This document shows positions 7,797-15,068 of a stretch of DNA of 15,581 bases, one piece after another. The stretch comes from GCA-002779465 sp964596535. GTDB taxonomy: Bacteria > Desulfobacterota > Desulfobacteria > Desulfobacterales > UBA2156. A program made the translations under genes and the position numbers. Each line of letters opens with the position of its first letter. Within the stretch, counting starts at the first letter, position 1. The stretch spans positions 1 through 15,581 of the forward strand of contig CAZQUR010000071.1 of NCBI GenBank assembly GCA_964596535.1, given 5' to 3'. Under the pieces are notes generated by a model. The model made no database searches and was not told where the DNA came from. It was given only the letters and a program-made list of their open reading frames with translations.

Positions 7797-10700
7797 TTAA
7801 AACCAGGCAACCCCTTGACGGTCATCGGTGCTTTTTGGAGACGGCCACACGGTACTTTCTTTATGGAGGAGGATCCACACACGGATCCATTCGCTGATGC
7901 CCCATGCCTGGGCATCGCATCCCCGCTGGACATGGGGATAATCGCCGTCCAAAATCTCCGGGATATGCCCGATGCACCCCCGGTTCATGAGGCAAGCGGC
8001 ACTTGCCAGCCATGCCCTGGCCGGGGCCTTTCCCGTCTCCGGATAGACCATGGCATACGCTTCGCAAAAAGAAGGAAAGGGCCATGTCCATGCCGTGCCG
8101 TTGTGGTAAGCCGCCTTCCGGGAAGTGTCTTCATCCCCCTCGTACCGCCCTCGATACGGCCGATGGGGATCGTTGAGGAGCCGGCCTTCGTGCATGACGG
8201 GCAGGGGCCGTTCCACGGCCCGGTCCGCCAGGCTCCGGATGGCACCCGGAACCAAAAGTTCCCGGGAGGCGGACAGGATATCCGCAGCGCGCTTTGAATC
8301 TTTTACCAGGCCTAGGGTCACGGCGAAAAGCGCGTTGGGGCGAAGCGCGTCATCGGGTTCGGCGTAAAGGGCGCTTTTCCCCGCTTCCGCATGAAGGCAA
8401 TCGGAGAAGTATCCTTTTTCTTTGAGCGGAAAAAGCCGGTGGACGGATTCATGCACCTGCCGGGAAAGGGCCTTGAAACGCTTTTTTTCGTTTTTCAATG
8501 CAATGCGGGATAAGAAGTCGAGGGTGCAGTACCAAAGGGCCTGGATTTCAATGGGATATCCCTGCCGCGGCGTGCCGGTCGGATGATTGGTATCCATCCA
8601 GGTGAAGTGGGCCGGGCTGAAGATGAGTCCGGTTTCAGGGTCCATCCGGATTCCGTTGGGCGTCCCGCGGATATAGGCGGCGGCGATGGAGAGCAAAATA
8701 TCCCGGACGGTCCGACTCCCACAGATTGTATCCAGAAACCGGAAACCCTTTTCCGCCGCCACCAGGTCCCGGCAGACCACGGCAAACCACAATGGGGCAT
8801 CCGAAGTATCCCAGTTGGCCGGACCCGCTTCGCCGATCATATTGGGCAGGGTTCCATTGGATTCGAACCGGCCGAATTGATAAAGGATGGATCGAACCGC
8901 CTCGACGCGTCCTGCCGCGACGAGTCCCCGGGCGAAAATAAGGGAATCCCGCCCCCAATCCAGGAACCACGGATACCCGGCAATGACGGTCTTTTCCGCC
9001 TCCCGTTCCACCAGATAATGATCCATCATCCGGATCATTCGATTCAAAAGGTGCTTTGAATCTTGGTCGTATGCCGCTTCTCCATCCGGGCGCCGGCGTG
9101 AGGAAACCCGGAGGGCGCTACCTTCTTGATTTTCCGATTCCGTTGAATTTCTTGCTTCTCCGGTCAGCGTCACCGCCTCTCCTCCAAGAAGATTCACATG
9201 GAAATATCCCGGGCTGAACAGATCCGAATCCGGATCGTGCCCCCGAAGCGCATCGCGAAAACGATGCACCATGTAGTGCCATTCGGGCTGATGCACATAG
9301 CGGCCCGAAGAGGCCGTCATGAAGAGACCCGGAGATCCCTCCGGGTGAAACGAAAACCCCCGGGCACGGGGGGAGACCGCCCGGGGCCATTGATGTTCCG
9401 GTCCCGTGAATGCTTTTGTGGCGTCATGAAAGCGCCGGCTTTCGATGTCCGGACGCAGGATCAGGGTCACCGATTCGGTGTCCGCCAAACCGTTTCCGGA
9501 TCCTTGAAGGCTTTCCCGTAACACCGTCATCCGGGTAAAATTCCGATTTTCCGGCATCGTCAACGAGATGCAAATCGTCACATGGTTCCCGAGGCCCGTG
9601 GGCACCTTGAACCGCCACACCCCTTCAAAGGGATCCTCGAATCGAAAGGCTTCCATGCAGGTGGCGCTGATTTCCTGGGAATAATCCTGAAACACCACCC
9701 ACGCCCGGCACCGGGACCACAGGATCCATCGATCCGACGGCCGCTTTGGGTGCATGTTCGCCGCCAGCAGGGCATCATACCGGCTCGTCACCTTTCCCCA
9801 GTCCACAGGGGACCGCAGCATTCCCCCGCGGCCGTTGGTGGTCAAAAAATACGGGGGAGTATCGGGATCCAGATCTTTCCGCCGGATCCCGGTTTTCAGG
9901 GATGCCGCACCCGGAGGGCTCAAGAGACGCAAAGGGGCGTCCACCCGCCGGAATCCGTCCGTTAAAAACACGGAAAGATGCAATACCGCCGGAACGGAAT
10001 GCCGGGGCGGCGGCAACGGGACAAAAAGGGCGAAGCGTCCGCCGCCGGGATGGGGCAGGCTTTCTTCCGTCGCCAGGACATGGGCTTCCCGCTGGATCCG
10101 TGCATGGAAATGGACCGGCGCCCGAACATAAAGAAAATATCCCGGCGGGATCATCACCTCCCGGTTCAGGTCCGCCGGCCATGTCCAGGGAATCACCCGG
10201 GATTCGGGGCCCTGGAGATTCATGCTGCGGCAAAAACCTTCCGGATCCTCCCTGAATCCCTCCGCCGCCGTATCCGGATACAGGTCCCCCAGGTCCGCCA
10301 CGCCGTTGAAATGCCGCCAGACATCCAGCGCCTTGGCTTTCAGACGCTGGGAAACGATGCGTTCCGGCTCCATAAAAAGCATCTTTTCATCCGGCTGGAT
10401 GAGTGCGTTGTCGTTTCCATCATCGGTCAGGCAAAACACCTGTCCCGGTTTCAGGGCCAGTTCCGACCATTCCCCCGTAATCCGGATCCAAATCGTTTCT
10501 CCGGTGAGCAGGTCCAGGAGTCTTTCCTGCGGCATGGGGGCATCGGCGGTTTTCCAGCGGGCATTGACCGGCGTCTGATCTTCCAGGTTGACGATCACCA
10601 GGAGTCTTTTCCCGGAGGGTTCATGGAAACGGTGCGCCACAAGACAGTTCCCCGCCCCTTCTTGAATCGTCTTGATTTGGGCGCGATCGAAAAAGGCGGG

Positions 10701-12185
10701 ATGGTCCCGGAGAAGCAAGGATAGCCGCCGGATTTCGGCCGCCTGGTTCAACGGGGCGCCCCAGTTGAGGGATCGGGCCTGATGGACATCGATCTTTTCC
10801 GTGGCATACCACTCCACGCCGTTGGCAAAGGCAAACCCGCCCTGGTGGGAAATCAACGCGCACAAGGCGGTGCGCATCTTGGCCCATACCGTGGATCGGG
10901 AGGCCAACCGGTTGTTGTCATGGGTTTCGGCGTAATGGATGAGGGTGCCGTCCGTTTCCGAAATTTCCACGGCACCGGGGAGATAATACTCGATTTGGCC
11001 GCGATCGTAATTTTGAAAAAGCTCCGAATAGGCCCAGTTAAAATCGGCCCGGTTGAGGAGCTCCCGGGTGACGCTGATTTTTCCTCCCAGGCCTTCGAGG
11101 AAAAAAAGGGTATCCGGAAACTGTTCCCTCACCCTGGCCGTAAGATACTTCCACGCGGAAAGGGGAATCATGTAGCCGGCATCACACCGGAATCCGTCGA
11201 CCCCCCGGCGGCACCAGGTCAGAAAAACCCGTCCCATGTATTCCCAGAGCCCCTTCTTGGAATAATCCAGCTTGGTGAGATCCTCCCATTGCACCCCCCA
11301 GGCCCCGGGAACCTCGATGCGGCCGTCCTCGGTGCGGCTGAGCCATTCGGGGTGGGTATCGTGGAGGAGCGCCGCCCATCCCGTATGATTGATGGCGATG
11401 TCGAGAAGCAGTTTCGCGCCCCGGGCGTGGACGGCATCCACAAGCTCCATGAATTGTTCCGTGGGGGTGGCCGTGGGGTCGAAACGGGCCAGGGCCGGGT
11501 CCACCGTGGTAAAACTCAGGGCGGCATAGGGGCTTCCGAACCGTCCCATGCGGCCGTAAGTCGTGGGCGTGGGGTGGATGGGAAGGAGTTGGATGAACCG
11601 GCATCCCAGCTCAAAGACAATGAAATCGAGGTGTTCGATGAAATCCCGGAAGGTGCCCGAAGGCGGAATGACCGCATACCCCTTGTGGTCCAGTTTTTGA
11701 ATTTCGGCGTCTGTTTCGGGCGTGAAAAAACCGCCCCGGATATTGGGTCCGAACTGCCGGATGAAGGCATTGTAAAGGGTGTTGGCGCAAACCGTGTGGG
11801 CGGGCGCCACGTTGACGGCGATGTTTTCTCCGGAGGGCCAGACCGGATCTCGGGTCGAGGCCGGAAGGAAAAAGGCCTTGGCTTCAAAATGTCCGACTTC
11901 GCAAAGGGGAAGCGTCACCTTGAATCGGCGGTCATCCACCGGAACCATCGGAATATCGAACCAGTCCCGGGCCAGGGGCGGCTCATTGTAATGTACCTCC
12001 CGGATCAGTTCCCTTCTCAACTTGTCCGCATGGCCGATATTGGTCCGAAGAAAGGCCTCCCCCGGCTCCGGTTGCGAAAGGCTTAACAAGACCGTCAGGG
12101 TATCTCCCTTGAACCGGACGCGTCGCACCCCCGGTGCCGGATCCTGCTTAACAAAAAGAGATCTCGAGTTTGCCGCATTTTCCAA
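7797..12185 (-). CDS. Two-domain glycogen debranching enzyme (GH13 + GH133, AGL-like)
   Basis: Removes glycogen branches: the GH13 part is placed to act as glucanotransferase or amylase and the GH133 part as amylo-1,6-glucosidase. From the TTG at 12185 the product has 1462 residues. An N-terminal beta domain (about 1-150) resembles the start of eukaryotic debranching enzymes. The GH13 barrel (about 165-480) shows D262 in LLLDIAINHTG, nucleophile D335 in VDGFRCDAGY, E364 in LFFLEGLGG and D423 in YAETHDNNR. A long linker and beta region follow (about 590-1010). The GH133 domain (about 1035-1450) shows YPWFLDWGRDSLIF (D1080), HFTWMDTNHPTG, GYPIEIQALWY (E1213), NGTAWTWPF and RGCDAQAWGISE. The architecture and length match human AGL more than E. 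coli GlgX. The start is uncertain: the open frame reaches 12323, but the homologous region begins near LENAANSRSLF, and AAAGGG (12195-12200) precedes this TTG by 9 bases. Confidence 0.87.
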   Translation of the reverse strand: MENAANSRSLFVKQDPAPGVRRVRFKGDTLTVLLSLSQPEPGEAFLRTNIGHADKLRRELIREVHYNEPPLARDWFDIPMVPVDDRRFKVTLPLCEVGHFEAKAFFLPASTRDPVWPSGENIAVNVAPAHTVCANTLYNAFIRQFGPNIRGGFFTPETDAEIQKLDHKGYAVIPPSGTFRDFIEHLDFIVFELGCRFIQLLPIHPTPTTYGRMGRFGSPYAALSFTTVDPALARFDPTATPTEQFMELVDAVHARGAKLLLDIAINHTGWAALLHDTHPEWLSRTEDGRIEVPGAWGVQWEDLTKLDYSKKGLWEYMGRVFLTWCRRGVDGFRCDAGYMIPLSAWKYLTARVREQFPDTLFFLEGLGGKISVTRELLNRADFNWAYSELFQNYDRGQIEYYLPGAVEISETDGTLIHYAETHDNNRLASRSTVWAKMRTALCALISHQGGFAFANGVEWYATEKIDVHQARSLNWGAPLNQAAEIRRLSLLLRDHPAFFDRAQIKTIQEGAGNCLVAHRFHEPSGKRLLVIVNLEDQTPVNARWKTADAPMPQERLLDLLTGETIWIRITGEWSELALKPGQVFCLTDDGNDNALIQPDEKMLFMEPERIVSQRLKAKALDVWRHFNGVADLGDLYPDTAAEGFREDPEGFCRSMNLQGPESRVIPWTWPADLNREVMIPPGYFLYVRAPVHFHARIQREAHVLATEESLPHPGGGRFALFVPLPPPRHSVPAVLHLSVFLTDGFRRVDAPLRLLSPPGAASLKTGIRRKDLDPDTPPYFLTTNGRGGMLRSPVDWGKVTSRYDALLAANMHPKRPSDRWILWSRCRAWVVFQDYSQEISATCMEAFRFEDPFEGVWRFKVPTGLGNHVTICISLTMPENRNFTRMTVLRESLQGSGNGLADTESVTLILRPDIESRRFHDATKAFTGPEHQWPRAVSPRARGFSFHPEGSPGLFMTASSGRYVHQPEWHYMVHRFRDALRGHDPDSDLFSPGYFHVNLLGGEAVTLTGEARNSTESENQEGSALRVSSRRRPDGEAAYDQDSKHLLNRMIRMMDHYLVEREAEKTVIAGYPWFLDWGRDSLIFARGLVAAGRVEAVRSILYQFGRFESNGTLPNMIGEAGPANWDTSDAPLWFAVVCRDLVAAEKGFRFLDTICGSRTVRDILLSIAAAYIRGTPNGIRMDPETGLIFSPAHFTWMDTNHPTGTPRQGYPIEIQALWYCTLDFLSRIALKNEKKRFKALSRQVHESVHRLFPLKEKGYFSDCLHAEAGKSALYAEPDDALRPNALFAVTLGLVKDSKRAADILSASRELLVPGAIRSLADRAVERPLPVMHEGRLLNDPHRPYRGRYEGDEDTSRKAAYHNGTAWTWPFPSFCEAYAMVYPETGKAPARAWLASAACLMNRGCIGHIPEILDGDYPHVQRGCDAQAWGISEWIRVWILLHKESTVWPSPKSTDDRQGVAWF

Positions 12186-12237
12186 TTCGAAGCACCCTTT
12201 CCCTTTTTTCCGAAAGTGGGACGCCACACAATGAGAA

Positions 12238-12266
12238 ACCGTAGCATTTCCCTTTTTCGTTATCAA
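12238..12266 (-). promoter_or_regulatory. Possible promoter for the debranching enzyme gene
   Basis: Minus-strand TTGATA (12261-12266), a 17-base spacer, then TACGGT (12238-12243). The -35 box matches consensus at five of six positions and the -10 box at three. It would give a leader of about 45 bases before the TTG at 12185, which fits that start better than the longer open frame. The evidence is the consensus match alone. Confidence 0.35.
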
Positions 12267-12301
12267 GGAATTGCCGCACTGGAGAGCCAGGCCCTTCAGG
12301 G

Positions 12302-12592
12302 CGAAAGGGCTCCAAATATCCAAAAAGCTGTTTTGCCAGTATCTGCCCCACCCAGGTGATCCACGTCATAGACGATGCAACGGTGTGAACCATTTCCATC
12401 CGGGATGAGGTCATCGGCCGGCATCCCCTGGCCGTTTGCGAAGGATGCGGGAAAAGATTCGCGACCATGAAATTCCTCGATATCACCCAACAGCGCACCC
12501 ACGATCATCCGGGCGTCAAGGAACACCATCGGTACTGTCCGGAATGCGCCAAGAGGCTCTCTTCGCGTATTTTAAAGGCACAACTCAGGTAG
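12302..12592 (+). pseudogene. Remnant of a ferredoxin-type iron-sulfur protein gene
   Basis: Read in the plus frame that starts at 12302, this stretch encodes KSCFASICPTQVIHVIDD. The Cys-x3-Cys-Pro-Thr pattern is the end of a 4Fe-4S ferredoxin cluster motif. An in-frame TGA follows at 12386-12388, then 67 more codons to TAG at 12590. The second part has CEGCGKRF (from 12437) and YCPECAKRL (from 12533), two CxxC pairs that look like a small zinc ribbon or rubredoxin-like site. The frame is closed at 12242 and no full ferredoxin domain precedes it, so the gene is 5'-truncated as well as interrupted. No start codon with a ribosome site restarts it after the TGA. It points away from the debranching enzyme gene. 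The exact family is not recognised; electron-transfer subunits of hydrogenase or formate dehydrogenase complexes are possible. The 12186-12613 interval holds nothing else convincing except the possible promoter. Confidence 0.6.
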
Positions 12593-12613
12593 AATTTGCA
12601 GGGCGTGCCATTT

Positions 12614-13762
12614 TCACTTCTCCCCGGATGCCGGGATTTTATCTAAATCCTTGTCCGGAGCGGAGTTGTCGAGAGGATACTTGCCGAATTCATGGATTGC
12701 ATCCACCCAGGCCTTAAAATGGGCATTCGGAGTTGCGGGCAGGAGTTGGCAACTCGGCGCCATCATGATTCCCAACCCCTCACGGATTTTAGATAATTGA
12801 TGTTTCACTTCCTGCCGGATTTTATCTACCGGCCCGTGGACAATGAGGTGCCCGTCAGTAATGATACAGGCCGAAACATTAAACTTTTCGACCACATGCT
12901 CCATAATCCAATCGGTGGGATTCAATTCGTCGAAGTGGAATCCTTCAAGTCCGGTTTGAGTGGCTAACGCCGTCAGATAATCATATGCTTTCGAGGTGGT
13001 CATATCGCCATGGGTATGCAGCCAGGTCCCCTGGCCGAATTCTTTTTTCACCATTTCCACCACTCGTGCGATGTTCTCCAGATTGAAACGTTCCGCCATC
13101 GAAGGGTTGACCATCAAAGTCCCCATCACTTCAGCAAGAAACGTCACACTGTTGGCCCCGCTTTCATACTGGGCACGGATCCAGTCCATGCTCCAATCGG
13201 TTGCCGAACAAGCCATTTCGTCCACCCATTCCGGATCTTCATACATATCTTCCAAAATGGCTTCATTCGGACGGAAAAGATGCATCGCGGCCACACTTCC
13301 CACATAGGCCGTGGCAACAAGCGGTATTTCATTGCCCACTTGGGCCGCAACATTTTTAATGACCTCCAAAGCAGCCGCCATCCGGGGATCGGTGGCTATC
13401 ATGTCAAATGAAGCAAGAAGCTTTTTGACTCGGGGCCAGTCTGCCTTGCTTCGAATCGGTTTATTGTCGGTTGGACCGGCCGCTATGCCGAATTTTTCTG
13501 GAATATGAATCTCGCCCCCCAGCGGCGGCACCCCGAAGGCATGATCGATATAGGTGGGTATCGCCAAATCATAATCGTTGAAACGGATATTGGCCAAAAC
13601 CGCTTCGGTGATTTTTTCAACGTCATACCAATCGACTCCGGTAACTTCCGTCAATAAAAGACCGTGACTGTAGATCATCTGGGACATCACCCGCGGCCAC
13701 ACCGGCATGCAATCGGGTTGCCGCCTTTCTCTGATTGCTTGAAATCGCTCGATTTTATTCAT
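12614..13762 (-). CDS. UroD-family protein, MtaA/corrinoid methyltransferase-like
   Basis: Member of the uroporphyrinogen decarboxylase fold family, which includes haem-pathway decarboxylases and zinc-dependent corrinoid methyltransferases such as MtaA. The 382-residue product begins MNKIERFQAI and has a family-typical TAYVGSVAAMHLF strand (151-163) and SVTFLAEVMG (205-214). It then shows WLHTHGD (247-253), ACIITDGHL (298-306) and GIMMAPSCQLLPATP (331-345). MtaA-type enzymes bind zinc with an H-x-C-G motif and a distal Cys; here the first is H249-T-H251-G and the distal Cys is C338. The conserved arginine-rich N-terminus of true UroD is missing, which argues against haem synthesis. The ATG at 13762 follows the small upstream gene by one base, so it is coupled to it and has only a weak ribosome site. 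Its substrate is unknown, and no corrinoid protein gene is adjacent. Confidence 0.84.
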   Translation of the reverse strand: MNKIERFQAIRERRQPDCMPVWPRVMSQMIYSHGLLLTEVTGVDWYDVEKITEAVLANIRFNDYDLAIPTYIDHAFGVPPLGGEIHIPEKFGIAAGPTDNKPIRSKADWPRVKKLLASFDMIATDPRMAAALEVIKNVAAQVGNEIPLVATAYVGSVAAMHLFRPNEAILEDMYEDPEWVDEMACSATDWSMDWIRAQYESGANSVTFLAEVMGTLMVNPSMAERFNLENIARVVEMVKKEFGQGTWLHTHGDMTTSKAYDYLTALATQTGLEGFHFDELNPTDWIMEHVVEKFNVSACIITDGHLIVHGPVDKIRQEVKHQLSKIREGLGIMMAPSCQLLPATPNAHFKAWVDAIHEFGKYPLDNSAPDKDLDKIPASGEK

Positions 13763-13763
13763 T

Positions 13764-13937
13764 TCATTCTGTCTCGGATCCGTTGGATTGTTTTTCTTCA
13801 GCCGATTTGACTTTGGTATCCTGTTGTTCTTCCGGAGTCTCTTCAAGTTGAATAGAGCGACAACAGGTTTCCTTTGTTCCTCCGCTGAAAAGTCGCTTGA
13901 ACAGGCCTTTCTTTTCGTTTTTTTTGTTTTCTCTCAT
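13764..13937 (-). CDS. Small charged protein with a Cys-Cys pair, function unknown
   Basis: A 57-residue product that I do not recognise by function. It has a lysine-rich N-terminus (MRENKKNEKK), a short amphipathic GLFKRLF segment, KETCCRS with vicinal C25 and C26, and an acidic, glutamine- and serine-rich tail. There is no signal peptide or membrane helix. From memory, similar small proteins (a short LF-type motif followed by CC and IEE) occur beside DUF318/ArsP permeases in anaerobes, but this could not be checked. The ATG at 13937 has AAGGA 8 bases upstream (13946-13950); an in-frame ATG at 13958 lacks such a site. The TGA is one base from the UroD-family ATG, which supports real translation. 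A vicinal Cys pair could bind a soft metal or arsenite. That is inference. Confidence 0.65.
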   Translation of the reverse strand: MRENKKNEKKGLFKRLFSGGTKETCCRSIQLEETPEEQQDTKVKSAEEKQSNGSETE

Positions 13938-13967
13938 GTGCTTCTTCCTTTCCCCCATTCTTTGAGT

Positions 13968-13984
13968 AATATCGGTTTGATATT
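13968..13984. promoter_or_regulatory. Inverted repeat upstream of the small CC protein gene
   Basis: AATATC and GATATT (6-bp arms) flank GGTTT, 31 bp upstream of the ATG at 13937. The position suits an operator or promoter-proximal site for the small gene and the UroD-family gene. The arms are short and could occur by chance. Confidence 0.3.
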
Positions 13985-14020
13985 GACCGGAACACTCTCG
14001 TCCTGAATTGAAGCCTCCCT

Positions 14021-14110
14021 GCTGCCCTGCAAGGCGGGGTTTCTGCTTCGCTCCTACCCCCGACGCACTGCCGCCGGGCAGAACCTGCGGGGGATGCGCT
14101 CGCTGTTGCG
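14021..14110. repeat. G+C-rich palindromic element between permease and small CC gene
   Basis: A G+C-rich island in otherwise A+T-rich DNA. It contains a nested hairpin: outer arms CCCCCG (14057-14062) and CGGGGG (14088-14093), inner arms CTGCC (14068-14072) and GGCAG (14077-14081) with a GCCG loop. No open frame here looks real. It lacks the T run of an intrinsic terminator in either direction, so an interspersed (REP-like) repeat is the more likely explanation. As a hairpin it could also weaken read-through from the permease gene. A single copy is seen in this window. Confidence 0.45.
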
Positions 14111-14141
14111 GTTCAAGTTTACAAAGCCATTCTAACCGGTC

Positions 14142-15041
14142 TTATGGAATCATAAGATCGAATGCAAATCCACCGCCCACCGCCGTGATGAATATGACGC
14201 TGACAATGGCGGCAACCAATTTTTTTTTGAAAATGCCGGCCAGCATTGTCATCTCCGGGATCGCCATTCCCGCCCCGCCGATGATCAGAGCAATGACGGC
14301 GCCTAAACTCATGCCTTTCTGATACAGCGCCAAACCGATGGGAATGGCCGTCTCGGCCCGGATATAAAGGGGAATCCCGATGACGGCGGCGACGGGTATC
14401 GCCAGGGGATTGTCGGGTCCTGCAATTCGAACCACGAACTCCTGGGGTAAATACCCATAGATAAAAGCGCCCACGGCAACACCGATCAGCAAGTAAGAGA
14501 GAACACCCCTGAAATCTCCCCAGGCCGATTGAAAGGACGCAAAAAGTTTATCCCTGAAACGGTTTAACGCTGTCCCTGTGCCGACCTCATGACTCCCGCC
14601 AACAATCCGGACTCTCTTGACATATTTTGCGCATCCGGTCTTTTCAAGTACAACACCGAAAATGACGGAAGCTGTAAATGTGACCAAAAAGTAGACGGCA
14701 CACGCTTTAATGCCCATCAATGCCGCTACCATCGTGATAATGATCGGATTCAGAAGCGGCGAGGCAATCACAAAAGACATTACGGGTCCAAACGGTACAC
14801 CCGCATTTAAAAAACCGAGTGTCATGGGGATGGTGGAGCATGCGCAAAAAGGTGTCAGTGATCCGACGATAGTCCCAAGAAAATTTCCGAATACGCCGCG
14901 ATTGGCAAGCCAGCCGCGAAATCGTTCCTGAGGAATATATTTCAGCAACAGCGCGACAATCGTGCTGATGGCCAGAAAAAGCAATGTCAATTCCACAGCA
15001 ATAAAAACAAAATAATACAATGCGTTTGATAGGGCATTCAT
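14142..15041 (-). CDS. ArsP_1/DUF318-type permease
   Basis: Inner-membrane permease of the PF03773 (ArsP_1, formerly DUF318) family. Characterised ArsP members export trivalent organoarsenicals, but many relatives have unknown substrates. The 299-residue product has about eight hydrophobic segments, with clear ones near residues 8-33, 88-110, 112-132, 180-198, 213-227, 245-262 and 275-292. The signature SLTPFCACSTIPM carries C66-A-C68, and the second half repeats the pattern with AETAIPIGLALY and MAIPEMTML. Further cysteines are C114 and C137. The length is a little short of typical ArsP but both halves are present. The ATG at 15041 has AAAGGGA upstream and lies 27 bp after the regulator stop, indicating one transcript. 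The substrate is inferred only as a soft metal(loid) or organometal. Confidence 0.87.
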   Translation of the reverse strand: MNALSNALYYFVFIAVELTLLFLAISTIVALLLKYIPQERFRGWLANRGVFGNFLGTIVGSLTPFCACSTIPMTLGFLNAGVPFGPVMSFVIASPLLNPIIITMVAALMGIKACAVYFLVTFTASVIFGVVLEKTGCAKYVKRVRIVGGSHEVGTGTALNRFRDKLFASFQSAWGDFRGVLSYLLIGVAVGAFIYGYLPQEFVVRIAGPDNPLAIPVAAVIGIPLYIRAETAIPIGLALYQKGMSLGAVIALIIGGAGMAIPEMTMLAGIFKKKLVAAIVSVIFITAVGGGFAFDLMIP

Positions 15042-15068
15042 ATGATTTATTCCCTTTGGTTGATGCCA

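Noticed and set aside
10782..12086. 434-codon plus-strand open frame
   Set aside because: Lies wholly opposite the debranching enzyme gene in G+C-rich DNA, has no recognisable motifs and looks like a shadow frame. The same applies to plus-strand frames at 32-847, 4275-5195 and 5062-5850.
12186..12323. N-terminal extension of the debranching enzyme to the TTG at 12323
   Set aside because: No ribosome site, no similarity to the family N-terminus, and it overlaps the iron-sulfur remnant and a possible promoter.
12386..12388. In-frame TGA in the iron-sulfur remnant as a selenocysteine codon, given the nearby selenium genes
   Set aside because: The residue is not in a redox context (ATV-x-TIS), and the bases after it form only a 4-bp stem with a CGG loop, not a bacterial SECIS. 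The gene is also 5'-truncated.
12296..12529. 77-codon minus-strand frame upstream of the debranching enzyme gene
   Set aside because: It is antisense to the better-supported plus-strand iron-sulfur remnant and shows no family features.
12575..12613. Terminator after the UroD-family gene
   Set aside because: Minus-strand GGCAC and GTGCC could pair, but the stem is 5 bp with a 23-base loop and only three T residues follow.
12614..13846. Haem-pathway uroporphyrinogen decarboxylase (HemE)
   Set aside because: The N-terminal arginine-containing substrate motif of HemE is missing, and the HTHG and APSC motifs align with the methyltransferase branch.
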